Source of the DNA: Anodontia alba
Lineage: Eukaryota > Mollusca > Bivalvia > Lucinida > Lucinidae
Assembly: GCA_964016985.1 (NCBI GenBank)
Contig: OZ024835.1
Coordinates: forward strand, 689,501-753,500
Length of the DNA stretch: 64,000 nucleotides
Direction: 5' to 3'
Below, piece after piece: positions 27,401 through 31,089 of this stretch. Under the pieces are notes generated by a model that was not told where the DNA came from, made no database searches, and worked only from the letters and a program-made list of their open reading frames with translations. The position numbers and the translations under genes are program-made. Position 1 is the stretch's first letter. Each line of letters starts with the position of its first letter.

Positions 27401-29003
27401 GCGGTGCTCATGCAGAGACAGTTGAGGGCTTTATGTTTGCCCTCCACCAGTGTTACTAACATCAGAATCAGATCAGAATATTTTACTGGTGACACATCTA
27501 AAGCGGTCCATACAAATACCGGAAAGCAACCAAAATACCGGAAAGCAACCGAAATACCGGAAAGCACATATAAATACCGGAAAGCACCCTAAAATAGGGG
27601 TATAGGGTAATGAAGTGGCCCCAGGGGGGGGGGGGGGAGGGGGGTGCTTGCTGGTCAGCTGTGTACCGATGCTTGAACAAAAAAACGATGAGAAAGGGTG
27701 CTTTTATTCAAGCTGGGCAGTGCGCAGTGGTGTGAGGAAAAAGGGTATGATTTTCACGGGTCTGCTTAAAATGTAAAATAAAATATAATGACCATTTTAT
27801 CGGGCTGGGTATCGGCCCCAGTACCTGGCAAGTGGCAAAAATGGTTAGTTTTCAAGAGAACACAGTGAAAAGGGTATGTATTTTTTAACATTTTGAACTC
27901 ATTGTTTAGGGTATGTTTTGCAATGCTTTGTTCAAGCATCGGTACCCAGTTGACCCTCAAGCGCCCTCCCCGGGGAAGTGGTCTATAGAAGGGGTGTTGA
28001 AAGTCGGCCATTGAAAGTTGACTACATTAATAACCTTTTTTAAATTTCTGAATGCTTGGTAATATTCTTATATGAACTTTACCAAATGCGAATAAATGTT
28101 TAGCAGACTATGACTATTCTCATGACTGCCAACGGTTTAAAATCATGCCTGTTGCATGTTTCTCGTTGCCTTAAAAGTTGCCTACTGGAATAAATAAAAT
28201 CATCTTTTTATAATGTTTGTTCGCTTTAAATGTTCAATAAAGTTTTATATTATGATTTGATCGCTGTTATGATATGCTTTTTCATTACCGTAATCAAAAG
28301 TGGTTGTAACTGAATCAGCGGTCAAATCTGAATACAATTATAACCAACGCTATTATAAAAGGTATAATGAAAAAAAGATGTGTTCCACGGAGTTGATTTG
28401 TCTTATTTTCTTCTTTCTATTATCATTTAAACTTCCCATATACGTTGATCCAATGTCTATTAAACGGCCTTGACTGAGAAGCGTGATTATACACGACGTG
28501 TCACCAAGGTAATTGTGTAATACATGATTATTCAATCAACGGATATTGTGACACCTGCATCTACTACTGTTAATCCAATTATCAACTAACCGGTCTTTAT
28601 GTTTCCCGCGTATTCAATACACAAAGTTATAAGCAATTAGCCAAGACGCACACACAAATACAATGTATGTTTGAAAAATAAAATAGAGGTGCGTTGAAGC
28701 GCAAATCAGCCATAGCTGCAAAACATTTGCAATTTCATCTTGACGCAACCTATTGATTGACTTTTTGTCATACAAACAAGTTAATGTTTCCGTTTTCATA
28801 TTGAGTGAAGAAATAATAATCAATGAACTACCAAACAATTAGACATAACTCACTCAAAGTTCATCCACATATATAAAACATGAATAATTTTCTAACAACT
28901 TATATCACATTTTACCCTAGCTTCTGCATCATGGTTTCGTTTGCTTTATTTGGAGACAGTTATATTACAAGGCTTAAGAAATACTGTCATTTTGACCTGA
29001 GGG

Positions 29004-29053
<50 letters not shown>

Positions 29054-30886
29054 GTTCACCAGGATAACTCGCCGACGTAAGTTTGACCCCATCAAATCGC
29101 ATTTTTACACAAAAACCTCGGTAATGTATATGCACTTGTCAAACGACGACTTTGGATTTATTCATTTTCCTTTTTACAAGTTTACAACTTTACAAATTTT
29201 ATTATAGTTTACGTTTACAAAACAAATATATTGACAATATTGATATTGTGTTATTTACGAAACGTTTTTACAAAATAGTTTTACATATTTTTTCCCTTTT
29301 TACATACGTATCTTTTTTTTATCATTTTACAAGTATTATAATAGTTTATTTTTCGAACTTGACTTTCGTACCGAATAAACGTTCATCATTTTCGTTTTTA
29401 CAGAAAACCATTCCTTATAGTTTTACAAGTTTGACAAAGTTATGTTTCGAACTTGACTTTCACGGTTTACACAATTGTTTTACCTTTGTCGGTGAATATT
29501 AGTTTATTGATACGTTATCTACTCATTTTTATTATCTATTTTTTTAGGGTAATGTTTTCTATTTTTGCATACGTTCGTATTTAATCTTCTTGGTTGGTTT
29601 TGAAAATATTTGTTTGTCTTTTGAATATACATTGTTTTATTAAATGGGAGAGAGAGAGAGAGAGAGAGAGAGAGATACGATGATGCTACTTATTGGCAAA
29701 CAGTGTCGGACCAGACATCAAATGTATGTGTTTTATATGTTATATTTACTTTCATAATAAAATATATTAAATAAACCATGCTTTTGTTTTTCTACATATC
29801 CATTATGAACATCCCAGCTCAACAGCTCAATGGGTACCCACATTCAATGTTTGGAAAATCATTTTTTCAGCCGAAACATGCAATGAATTTGAATTGGCCT
29901 GTTCTCTGGATGTGATATGGATCAGACAATGACTCTGCCACGGTATAGTGACTTCACCATCGACCCGAATCTGAAAACAAGAAAATTATTGTAAATGGGG
30001 GTAATAAAACAATACAGTATAATGGCCTATCAACACTTAAACCAAGCCATACTTACATATACACGCAAGATTTAATGACAGGCATACGGATACCTTTATA
30101 CATACAAGTTTGTCACATAGTCTATCGAGGCTCTACGGTGTTCAAAATTTACTGTCATTCAGATACATTTTTAAATGAACATATAAAAGTAATTCCAACA
30201 TCCCCTTTCCCCCATATACCCCTATCTTGGGGTGCTTTCCGGTATTTATATGTGCTTTCCGGTATTTCGGTTGCTTTCCGGTATTTTGGTTGCTTTCCGG
30301 TATTTGACCGGACCCCATCTAAAGACATTCATTCACCAGGGCCAACGATTGCAAAGACTAATCTCTAGATCTAACAAGTGATGTTAATCTAGCGACATGG
30401 TCCTCAGAACTTTCAGCAGAGGTGATAACAGCTTCAGGGAGTGCATTCCAATCCCTAATGCTGTCTGGAAAGAAACTGTACTTATAAATGTCAGTTCTGG
30501 CATATAACACTTGAAATGCCATTGGATACTGATTCCTACTGCGCCTATCATGCTGTCTCTTGATATCAACTTTTGCTGTCTCAGTTCCTGAAACTTTGAT
30601 CTGAAATTACTACTGCCAGTCTTTTTTGCCTTTGCATGCCTCTCTCTTTCCTGGTGAATGTATGTCTTATCACCAGTAAGATATTTCTGATTCTTCCGGT
30701 GTGTTCATGCCCTACCAGGCCCTTCACCGTATCCAAACCGAAACGGATGATTTCAAGAAGAGTAACAGAGAAAACAAAGATACAGGATGTTAGAAATACC
30801 AGCGGTTCGTGCTGAGATACTGCAGAAAACGAAAATGGGCTATAAGTCTTTTCCGGTCCTGCTATACGTCGGCTGTCTCCTGGCAT
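3374..30886 (-). CDS. EXOSC6: Exosome complex component MTR3 (EXOSC6), nine coding exons
   Basis: Mtr3 is a catalytically inactive RNase PH-like subunit of the six-membered ring of the RNA exosome, pairing with Rrp42/EXOSC7; the complex degrades and trims RNA 3'-5' in nucleus and cytoplasm. Coding exons (minus strand): 30886-30800, 24884-24827, 21459-21381, 17158-16984, 13093-13033, 11366-11281, 9929-9870, 6185-6075, 3472-3374, totalling 816 nt, 271 residues. Human EXOSC6, from memory, is 272. Matching blocks: N-terminus MPGDSRRIAGPE; SQAQGSAYIEQNETKVICAV (56-75) then YGPRE; GQLTCEFKFATFS (91-103); EEKDFSVQLLEALEPAV (115-131); ALADAGVEMYDLV (165-177); GLMPSLRQI (215-223); EQLYPVLQQSLV (249-260). 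The last block is the Mtr3 signature that separates it from RRP41 and RRP46. Every junction is GT-AG and all phases agree. Nothing in the reading frame looks broken. The vertebrate gene is, as I recall, intronless, so the intron load is notable. Confidence 0.96.
3626..3897 (+). mobile_element. MITE family A, copy 2 (EXOSC6 intron 8)
   Basis: CATTACGAAAACACGCCTAT at the left and TAGGCATGTTTTCGTGATG at the right. The central hairpin is worn. A tail of PyrPyr-rich GGGGTTTAAGGGGGTC precedes the right end, as in other copies. Confidence 0.88.
4164..4443 (-). mobile_element. MITE family A, copy 3, inverted
   Basis: CATCACGAAAACATGCCTAG at the left, GACCCCCTTAAACCCCAC immediately inside, and TTTTTGTAATG at the right. 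The order is reversed relative to copy 2. It is only 267 bp from copy 2, so the two could pair in the EXOSC6 pre-mRNA. Confidence 0.88.
4444..5273. other. Intron 8 sequence: short duplication and hairpins
   Basis: No coding signal is seen. Contents: a 33-bp direct duplication at about 4565-4632 (unit around ATGCAATCAGCATAAACTCA); a hairpin at 4808-4890 with arms CTTATATGTACTTTTTCAAC and its complement; and at 5030-5250 the CTCCCTTTT...AAAAGGGAG repeat family also seen at 11570, 38200, 42600, 46380, 47210 and 61750. Confidence 0.5.
5274..5486. mobile_element. TTAA-flanked MITE family C, copy 1
   Basis: TTAACCCTTGTCCTGCT at the left and GACTAGGGTTAA at the right, both ending at TTAA. The centre is a hairpin of CAGATCCAGATCAG...CTGATCTGGATCTACACTG. 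It also contains the conserved AGCCAATCAGATT. TTAA at both ends fits piggyBac-type target choice. Confidence 0.85.
5487..5999. other. Intron 8 remainder
   Basis: Contains a GATCAG-type imperfect hairpin (5520-5690) related to the solitary modules elsewhere and a fragment of the TTTTCTTATTT...AAACATATGTTGTGGGTACTC arm (5755-5800) without its partner arm. No gene is seen. Confidence 0.4.
6075..6185 (-). CDS. EXOSC6: EXOSC6 exon 8 (residues 203-239)
   Basis: 111 nt, phase 0 at both ends. It encodes KDSGLNNGSVTVGLMPSLRQ and then ISAVTSKGEIQFELLKK. Acceptor ATATTTTCAG. The donor is AAG|GTAGCC, inside an open frame that would otherwise run on for 19 codons to a stop. Splicing there joins LLKK to AMSSC and restores the human spacing. 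Confidence 0.92.
6233..6432. mobile_element. MITE family D, copy 2 (EXOSC6 intron 7)
   Basis: TTTAATGCTTAGCACTCAGG outer arm, then TTTCAGCAGACATG and a worn GACAATTTGCATTAAAGGTC core. The right outer arm is lost. Confidence 0.6.
6649..6936 (-). mobile_element. SINE K, copy 1, with 15-bp target duplication
   Basis: A 288-bp element flanked by perfect CCCATTTCAACAAGA direct repeats (6634-6648 and 6937-6951). On the minus strand it begins GTGGTCGGGTGGTGCGAAGG and ends GTCGTTAAACCCCAACACAA followed by TCAAAAAA. A long variable target duplication with an A-rich 3' tail is the mark of LINE-driven retroposition. I could not find clear tRNA boxes. Its second copy is at 34365. Confidence 0.9.
7065..7735. 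repeat. 26-28-bp minisatellite, about 25 copies
   Basis: Tandem unit GCATGTAACTATGCATTCAG + GGCCCA, with a recurrent CT insertion (AACTCTATGC) and T/C variants that alternate in blocks, indicating higher-order duplication. It lies in EXOSC6 intron 7. The spacing is continuous repeat with no unique spacers. Confidence 0.95.
7736..7936. mobile_element. MITE family F, copy 1 (GGGCCC terminus)
   Basis: GGGCCCACTTGATGAAATTG at the left and CTTTGAACAACTGGGCCCTG at the right, with internal TTTTTGCAGCAAAAATATC and TGATACTTTTGCTGAAAAT arms. Compare the clean copies at 15665 and 36895. Confidence 0.65.
7899..8120. repeat. Near-perfect 100-bp inverted repeat, 22-bp loop
   Basis: Left arm 7899-7998 and right arm 8021-8120 are reverse complements with a single mismatch (at 7904). 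The loop is 7999-8020. The arms include the GTTTGAACAACTGGGCCC terminus of family F, followed by AT-rich sequence (TTAATATATTTTAATTTTAC). Transcribed as part of intron 7, it would form a 100-bp RNA duplex. Confidence 0.97.
8121..8700. other. Intron 7: GATCAG-module repeats
   Basis: Two related hairpin-bearing repeats: 8176-8430 (CCCAGATCAGATGCC...CATCTGATCAGGACC, then a TGGACTTG...GGTAAGGAG tail like that in the hAT-like elements) and 8440-8690. No coding signal. Confidence 0.5.
8701..8835. repeat. Two adjacent hairpins
   Basis: TACATGTAGTGATATGTCAA pairs with its complement ending at about 8783 (centre GCTGGCCAGC). It is followed directly by a CAGATCAGGGAGCAGTCTGATCTGG hairpin between AACAGTGCAGAC and GTTCTACAGTGTTTG. 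Confidence 0.85.
8879..9229. mobile_element. pogo/Tc1-type MITE family B, copy 1
   Basis: CAGTAAAACCTCAATAGCTC at the left and CATTGAAGTTCGACTG at the right, inverted to each other. A 5' TA is present at 8877. The centre is the TGTGTACTCATTAGAATTGC hairpin. See copy 2 (41510) for an intact TA duplication. Confidence 0.85.
9400..9800. repeat. Two solitary TACTCATTAGAA hairpins
   Basis: A degenerate hairpin (9405-9545) and a well-preserved one (9640-9795, GTGGGTACTCATTAGAAGTG with its complement, plus an extra right arm at 9745-9765). Both have the TTTTCTTATTTCTCC-type outer stems but lack the terminal repeats of families A, B or I. Confidence 0.75.
9870..9929 (-). CDS. EXOSC6: EXOSC6 exon 7 (residues 183-202)
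   Basis: A 60-nt symmetric (0-0) exon encoding RLHKDKVLLDPCLSEEYSSE. Acceptor TTTCTGTTCCAG, donor GTAATG. L-L-D-P...E-E aligns with the human WLLDPTRLEEE region. Being in-frame and symmetric, it could be skipped without a frameshift. Confidence 0.92.
9960..10506. other. Intron 6, no recognisable element
   Basis: AT-rich sequence. I see a short palindrome GATGGCATGCCATC at 10164 and nothing else supportable. Confidence 0.4.
10507..10747 (+). mobile_element. MITE family A, copy 4, hairpin deleted
   Basis: Both termini are intact (CATTACGAAAACATGCCTAT, GTTTTCGTGATG). The central hairpin has lost its inner arms: GGGTACTCATTAG joins directly to TCTATGTTTCTGAGCAG, a precise hairpin-tip excision of about 35 bp. 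Confidence 0.88.
10748..11280. other. Intron 6: A and T tracts
   Basis: Poly(A) at 10800-10816 and poly(T) at 11046-11081 with CTGTGTTTCC/GGAAACACAG bracketing (10815 and 11035), forming an inverted pair about 220 bp apart. It may be a worn fold-back element. No gene. Confidence 0.45.
11281..11366 (-). CDS. EXOSC6: EXOSC6 exon 6 (residues 154-182)
   Basis: 86 nt; with the split Ala it encodes ALAASVTCASVALADAGVEM followed by YDLVAGCSV. Acceptor TTATTTCAG, donor GTATAT. VALADAGVEMYDLV is the most conserved stretch of the C-terminal RNase PH subdomain of Mtr3. Confidence 0.96.
11398..11504. mobile_element. Compact CCCAG palindrome MITE (family G), copy 1
   Basis: A 107-bp near-perfect palindrome: CCCAGTCAGCATTCTATGTA at the left and its complement ending TAGCTGGG at the right. 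Its inner arms are ATCGGGCCGTCATCGGCCCG and the mirror sequence. Much more GC-rich than the surrounding intron. Confidence 0.9.
11505..12811. other. Intron 5: CTCCCTTT repeat and a tRNA-like SINE piece
   Basis: 11565-11700 is an AAGGGAG/CTCCCTT palindromic repeat. 11750-12680 is AT-rich with nothing recognisable. 12688-12770 holds a tRNA-like segment (listed separately). The plus-strand frame at 12289-12537 has no codon structure that I trust. Confidence 0.45.
12690..12766 (-). mobile_element. tRNA-like SINE head
   Basis: On the minus strand, an A-box-like TGGTCTGAGTGG and a B box GGTTCAATCCC (12701-12711) are at tRNA spacing. No acceptor stem or tail is clear, so this is a SINE remnant rather than a tRNA gene. 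Confidence 0.55.
12812..13016. mobile_element. TTAA MITE family C, copy 2
   Basis: Left end degraded (AACCCTTTCAGTGCTGAATA), right end ACCTGCGTTAA, central CAGATCGTGATCAG...CTGATCTCGCTCTACACTG hairpin. It stops 17 bp short of EXOSC6 exon 5, close enough to affect the splice donor region. Confidence 0.8.
13033..13093 (-). CDS. EXOSC6: EXOSC6 exon 5 (residues 134-153)
   Basis: 61 nt encoding HKFPKAQVNIYVTVLQNDGS plus one base. Acceptor TTATTCTTCAG, donor GTAAGA. It corresponds to the Y-P-R-A-Q-L-E-V...DG-S segment of human Mtr3. It is too short to show up as a long ORF. Confidence 0.95.
13300..13400. repeat. Fragment of the 'GGTATAACTCTGCT' dispersed repeat
   Basis: AATGGGGTATAGCTCTGCTG and TTTGGTGAACTGTAATC match the four-fold repeat at 14130-14600. 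Confidence 0.5.
13825..14125 (+). mobile_element. tRNA-derived SINE with A-rich tail
   Basis: A box TTCAGTGGTTAGC (13831), B box GGTTCCAATCCC (13871), then a 200-bp body and a tail ACAACAACAAAAGCAAAAGG (about 14105-14125). It sits on the plus strand in EXOSC6 intron 4. Confidence 0.7.
14126..14640. repeat. About 140-bp dispersed repeat, four partial copies
   Basis: Each unit reads AAATTTTCAAAGGGGTATAACTC, TTTGGTGGACTGTAACC, ATGCACTGCTCCACATCAT, AAGTTTCAGCTTGAT and GGAGTTAGCCGGAAACGAA. The array ends in TTTACGGACGGAAGGACGCC. The head-to-tail arrangement indicates local duplication. Confidence 0.8.
14935..15075. repeat. Solitary TACTCATTAGAA hairpin
   Basis: ACTCATTAGAAGTGCCTCAC pairs with AAGGCACTTCTAATGAGTAC, inside TTTCTTATTTCG and GTGCAGAAAT stems. 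No terminal repeats of a larger element are recognised. Confidence 0.75.
15144..15420 (+). mobile_element. MITE family A, copy 5
   Basis: CATTACAAAAACATGCCTAT to GGCATGTTTTCGTAATG, with full internal structure. Central hairpin AACTCGTTAGAACCACC/CAGTTCTAATGAGTACC is partly decayed. Confidence 0.9.
15665..15912. mobile_element. MITE family F, copy 2
   Basis: CTGGGCCCAGTCGTTCAAAG at the left and CTTTGAACAACGGGGCCCTG at the right (inverted). The centre is a perfect hairpin: GTGAGTAGCTTTTGC with its complement, inside TTTTTTGCTGAAAAA stems. Confidence 0.9.
15953..16192. mobile_element. MITE family D, copy 3, half-duplicated
   Basis: The right half of a family D fold-back (GGAGACAATTTGCATGAAGT through TCTGCTGAAATTTTTAC) occurs twice as direct repeats about 131 bp apart. 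The second is preceded by its inverted partner, so the order is right, left core, right. Confidence 0.8.
16240..16600. repeat. Fold-back with CCAGTCTCC/GGAGACTGG ends
   Basis: TGGCTCAGTCTCCAGTGACT (about 16331) is inverted at 16560-16582 (AGTCACCGGAGACTGGGGCC). Inside are two direct copies of TTGATAATYCACTAAAATAA and one inverted copy. Confidence 0.7.
16632..16884 (+). mobile_element. MITE family A, copy 6
   Basis: Left end CATTACAAAAACAAATATAT, right end TTTTCCTGATG, with an intact AACTGCCTCACCAAGGCAGTT hairpin. It ends 100 bp from EXOSC6 exon 4. Confidence 0.85.
16984..17158 (-). CDS. EXOSC6: EXOSC6 exon 4 (residues 76-133)
   Basis: The longest exon, 175 nt. It opens YGPREV, then carries GQLTCEFKFATFSCQHRR and EEKDFSVQLLEALEPAVCL. 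Acceptor CTGTTTTAG, donor GTATTG. It ends in phase 0. Confidence 0.96.
17348..17695. repeat. Three tandem 120-bp units, each with a hairpin
   Basis: The unit starts GGACCCCAAAATTGTTGTAT and includes the hairpin ATGACCATTTATGGTCAT plus TATAGATTATATAGAAAAA and its complement. Copies start at about 17348, 17468 and 17588. The unit resembles tandemly iterated MITE ends. Confidence 0.85.
17705..17850. repeat. Solitary TACTCA-hairpin, worn
   Basis: CATATATGGTGGGTACTCAG pairs imperfectly with GCTTCTAATGAGTACC...ATATATC inside TTTTTCTCATTTTTCC and AAGTAAGAAAAATATC stems. Confidence 0.6.
18088..18300. mobile_element. TTAA MITE family C, copy 3
   Basis: TTAACCCTTCTCTTGCTGAA at the left and CAAGGCAAGGGTTAA at the right. 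A perfect central hairpin GATCAGTTGGCTTCTGAAGAAGCC. One of the cleanest copies; TTAA at both boundaries (18088-18091, 18297-18300). Confidence 0.92.
18395..18655. repeat. TACTCATTAGAA hairpin with duplicated left arm
   Basis: AAAGCATATGTTGTTGGTAT (18431) and AAATATATGTTGTGGTATTC (18538) are two left arms. A single right arm (GCTTCTAATGAGTACACACA) follows at 18582. Confidence 0.65.
18665..19340. repeat. Dispersed repeat, about 400-bp unit duplicated in tandem
   Basis: Two diverged direct copies share GGGCTTGGTATGCA, AAATTATAACCTT, GACCTT..CTTTTT.YRGAAAG, AAAATCTTYWTGTCTGAAAC and TAGAAGG (18685-18860 and 19130-19275). The first contains a GGGGTCAAAAATGGCCCCGC palindrome. No coding capacity. 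Confidence 0.65.
19341..20273. other. Intron 3, worn mariner-like transposase scrap
   Basis: Mostly AT-rich. At 19745-20010 (+) the frames read like a decayed Tc1/mariner transposase: VRSPPFT-like, DNA... (CATGACAACGCC), then LNHPPYSPDLTSF. HPPYSPDL..D is the family's signature before its last catalytic Asp. Frameshifts and the loss of flanking motifs show it is dead. Confidence 0.55.
19740..20015 (+). pseudogene. Mariner-type transposase remnant
   Basis: The plus strand carries WSGVHLLHDNA-like frames (about 19768-19800: ATG GTC AGG AGT CCA CCT TTT ACA TGA CAA CGC C) followed by VLNHPPYSPDLTSFYFQGLR (19852-19911). In mariner transposases HPPYSPDLAP.D..LF is the conserved block ending in the third catalytic Asp. 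Here that Asp is replaced (S-F-Y-F). Only about 90 codons survive, with at least one frameshift. It is recognised from family knowledge, not a search. Confidence 0.6.
20274..20485. mobile_element. TTAA MITE family C, copy 4
   Basis: TTAAGCCTTCTCTTGCTGAA at the left, GATGACAAGGGTTAA at the right. Central GATCAGCTGGCTTCTAAGAAGCC hairpin. About 90% similar by eye to copy 3. Confidence 0.92.
20834..21252 (+). mobile_element. MITE family A, copy 7, internally rearranged
   Basis: Standard termini (CATTACAAAAACACGCCTAA, GTTTTCGTGATG), but the centre is expanded: two direct left arms (20910-20960, 20970-21025) are followed by a matching right arm running back into outer stem sequence (21030-21120) and a second right arm (21125-21160). 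The pattern suggests template switching at the hairpin. The element ends 128 bp from exon 3. Confidence 0.88.
21381..21459 (-). CDS. EXOSC6: EXOSC6 exon 3 (residues 49-75)
   Basis: Acceptor TTTATTTTCAG, donor GTAAGT, 79 nt. It encodes (F)LKTGVVSQAQGSAYIEQNET and then KVICAV. The SQA.GSAY.E...TKV block is diagnostic of the RNase PH fold. The entry codon is split 1+2 and the exit codon 2+1. Confidence 0.96.
21487..21735. mobile_element. MITE family D, copy 4
   Basis: Core GACATTTTGTGCAAATTGTC and inverse (21611-21663) with TTTCAGCAGATGACATTCTG to the left. The left core is duplicated (21567, 21610). It begins 27 bp beyond the exon 3 acceptor. Confidence 0.8.
21790..22168. repeat. Two GATCAG hairpin modules
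   Basis: 21805-21875: AACAGTGCAGACCCAGATCAG...CTGACTAGGGTCTAGACTGTTTG. 22035-22125: a related, looser module. Neither has recognisable element ends. Confidence 0.7.
22169..22454 (+). mobile_element. MITE family A, copy 8
   Basis: CATTTCGAAAACATGCCTAT to GTGTTTTCGTGATG. Hairpin GAACTGCCTCACCAAGGCAG intact. Confidence 0.88.
22610..23722. repeat. Second 72-bp minisatellite, about 15 copies (EXOSC6 intron 2)
   Basis: The unit begins GACAGACACTCTTTAGATGG and has the same 72-bp length as the array at 1-2625, with no obvious sequence relation. Both strands are open: minus reads CLSDSLDCMDGQAELSLCLG and plus reads SLDGPRQRLNSACPSIQSKL. One copy is shortened at 23165. It lies between EXOSC6 exons 2 and 3 and has no splice context of its own, so it is intronic satellite. 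Confidence 0.95.
23936..24144 (-). mobile_element. MITE family A, copy 9, inverted and truncated
   Basis: TATCACGAAAAGATGCCTAC then GACCCCCTTAAACCCCAC (the family's right end, inverted). The central hairpin is intact to TATCAGAATTTTG, where another hairpin interrupts. Confidence 0.85.
24145..24265. repeat. TACTCATTAGAAGTGCC hairpin with extra right arm
   Basis: GGTACTCATTAGAAGTGCCT and its inverse (24178-24205), then a second right arm TTCTAATGAGTACCCACAAC (24230-24252). It has been joined onto the broken end of family A copy 9. Confidence 0.8.
24571..24775 (-). mobile_element. SINE with (CCAA)n tail
   Basis: On the minus strand it runs from a tRNA-like B box (GGTCGCAGGTTTGAAATAG, about 24742) to CTGTTAAACTCCAACCAACC (24573-24592). 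The 3' end resembles the end of SINE K (GTTAAACCCCAACACAATC), which suggests the same LINE partner. It ends just upstream of exon 2. Confidence 0.6.
24827..24884 (-). CDS. EXOSC6: EXOSC6 exon 2 (residues 30-48)
   Basis: Acceptor TTTTAACTTCAG, donor GTAAGT, 58 nt. It encodes LNELDERKDGRKEDRIRPI plus one base, the D-G-R...RPIF lead-in shared by RNase PH-fold exosome subunits. Confidence 0.93.
25060..25320. repeat. Fold-back with GTTGAGCGCAAGAC arms
   Basis: CGAGGGTTGAGCGCAAGACT (25070) is inverted at about 25295 (AGTCTTGCGCTCAACCCTCG). The inner hairpin is AATTTAGGTGCCATTGCTCG/TGAGCAATGGCACCTAAATT. A complete palindromic element of about 240 bp. Confidence 0.85.
25600..25800 (+). pseudogene. 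Non-LTR reverse transcriptase C-terminal scrap
   Basis: Read across frameshifts, this gives EYASPV...HMEYS...KLEAVQNRVARFVTVNNDKK. That matches the Y-A-S-P-V-W...LE.VQ.RAARFV segment after the thumb of jockey/CR1-type LINE polymerases. Nothing functional remains. Confidence 0.6.
26073..27150 (+). pseudogene. LINE 3' region: RT YADD box, PHD-type finger, thumb
   Basis: The plus strand reads WEDLYADDLVIIAE (catalytic YADD, about 26140-26180), then RRLLTWKEAMEKKGLRVNAG and KTKIMICG. Next is a Cys/His run CAVC..(10)..CNGCKHWVHKKC..(13)..CTWC (26318-26445) of C4HC3 PHD spacing, then CYLGDMLSAAGGCE. After a stop at 26641 the reading continues in other frames through RQMCNVRPQDI, WYGHVECSN and GRPKITWKQL. 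The 5' two-thirds are missing and frameshifts or stops (26641, about 26750, 26881) disable it. The 3' end is AATAAAAAATCCGATTATGATGAT. It is inserted antisense in EXOSC6 intron 1. Confidence 0.85.
27195..27503 (-). pseudogene. 3' UTR part of a minus-strand LINE, left of the Mutator-like insertion
   Basis: This is the continuation, beyond the 2.8-kb insertion, of the LINE whose polymerase C-terminus lies at 30325-30720. Its sequence TCACCAGTAAAA..TTCTGAT plus CCTGGTGAATGAATGTC occurs at 27290-27340 and again across the insertion site (27465-27503 joined to 30325), so the 3' region contains an internal duplication. Confidence 0.6.
27504..30315. mobile_element. Mutator-like non-autonomous DNA element, 9-bp target duplication
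   Basis: 2812 bp flanked by perfect CATCTAAAG direct repeats (27495-27503 and 30316-30324). The ends are about 105-bp inverted repeats built from four sub-repeats of about 18-20 bp (AAATACCGGAAAGCAACC variants; 27511-27590 and 30230-30308), followed inward by AATAGGGGTATAGGG. A 9-bp target duplication with long subterminal repeats is typical of MULEs. Inside I see no transposase, only AT-rich DNA, a CT tract (29006-29047), a GA tract (29648-29675) and a poly(G) run. It interrupts a minus-strand LINE 3' UTR within EXOSC6 intron 1. Confidence 0.9.
30325..30720 (-). pseudogene. Non-LTR retrotransposon C-terminus, minus strand
   Basis: The minus strand reads RRSRNQYPMAFQ...YARTDIYKYSFFPDSIRDWN, then ALPEAVITSAES and a stop near 30363. 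R-T-D-.-Y-K-.-S-F-F-P-.-.-I-R-D-W-N-.-L-P is the hallmark C-terminal block of CR1/jockey-type LINE polymerases. One frameshift is present. The element lies sense to EXOSC6, about 80 bp into intron 1. Confidence 0.8.
30800..30886 (-). CDS. EXOSC6: EXOSC6 exon 1 (residues 1-29)
   Basis: ATG at 30886 opens MPGDSRRIAGPEKTYSPFSF and ends in HEPL. The donor is CTG|GTATTT and the exon ends in phase 0. The start is chosen because MPGD.RRI.GPE is the conserved Mtr3 N-terminus; an in-frame ATG four codons upstream is not supported by it. No TATA box is visible upstream (30887-31050). Confidence 0.93.
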
Positions 30887-31089
30887 GGTGAAAAACACTT
30901 TGCACTCTTTTCACATGGGCGCAGACATTTTGTTTGGATGGCTGTTCGTACGTCGGTCGGGTGGATAAGAACTCCTATCCTTACGACTGTCGTGTTGAAT
31001 GGACTGGGAATAGTCATACAATTACTAGCTTTCACAAAAAGCTTGGTCTGCGCTCATCAACAGACTACCATAGGTGGAATGTAATCCGC

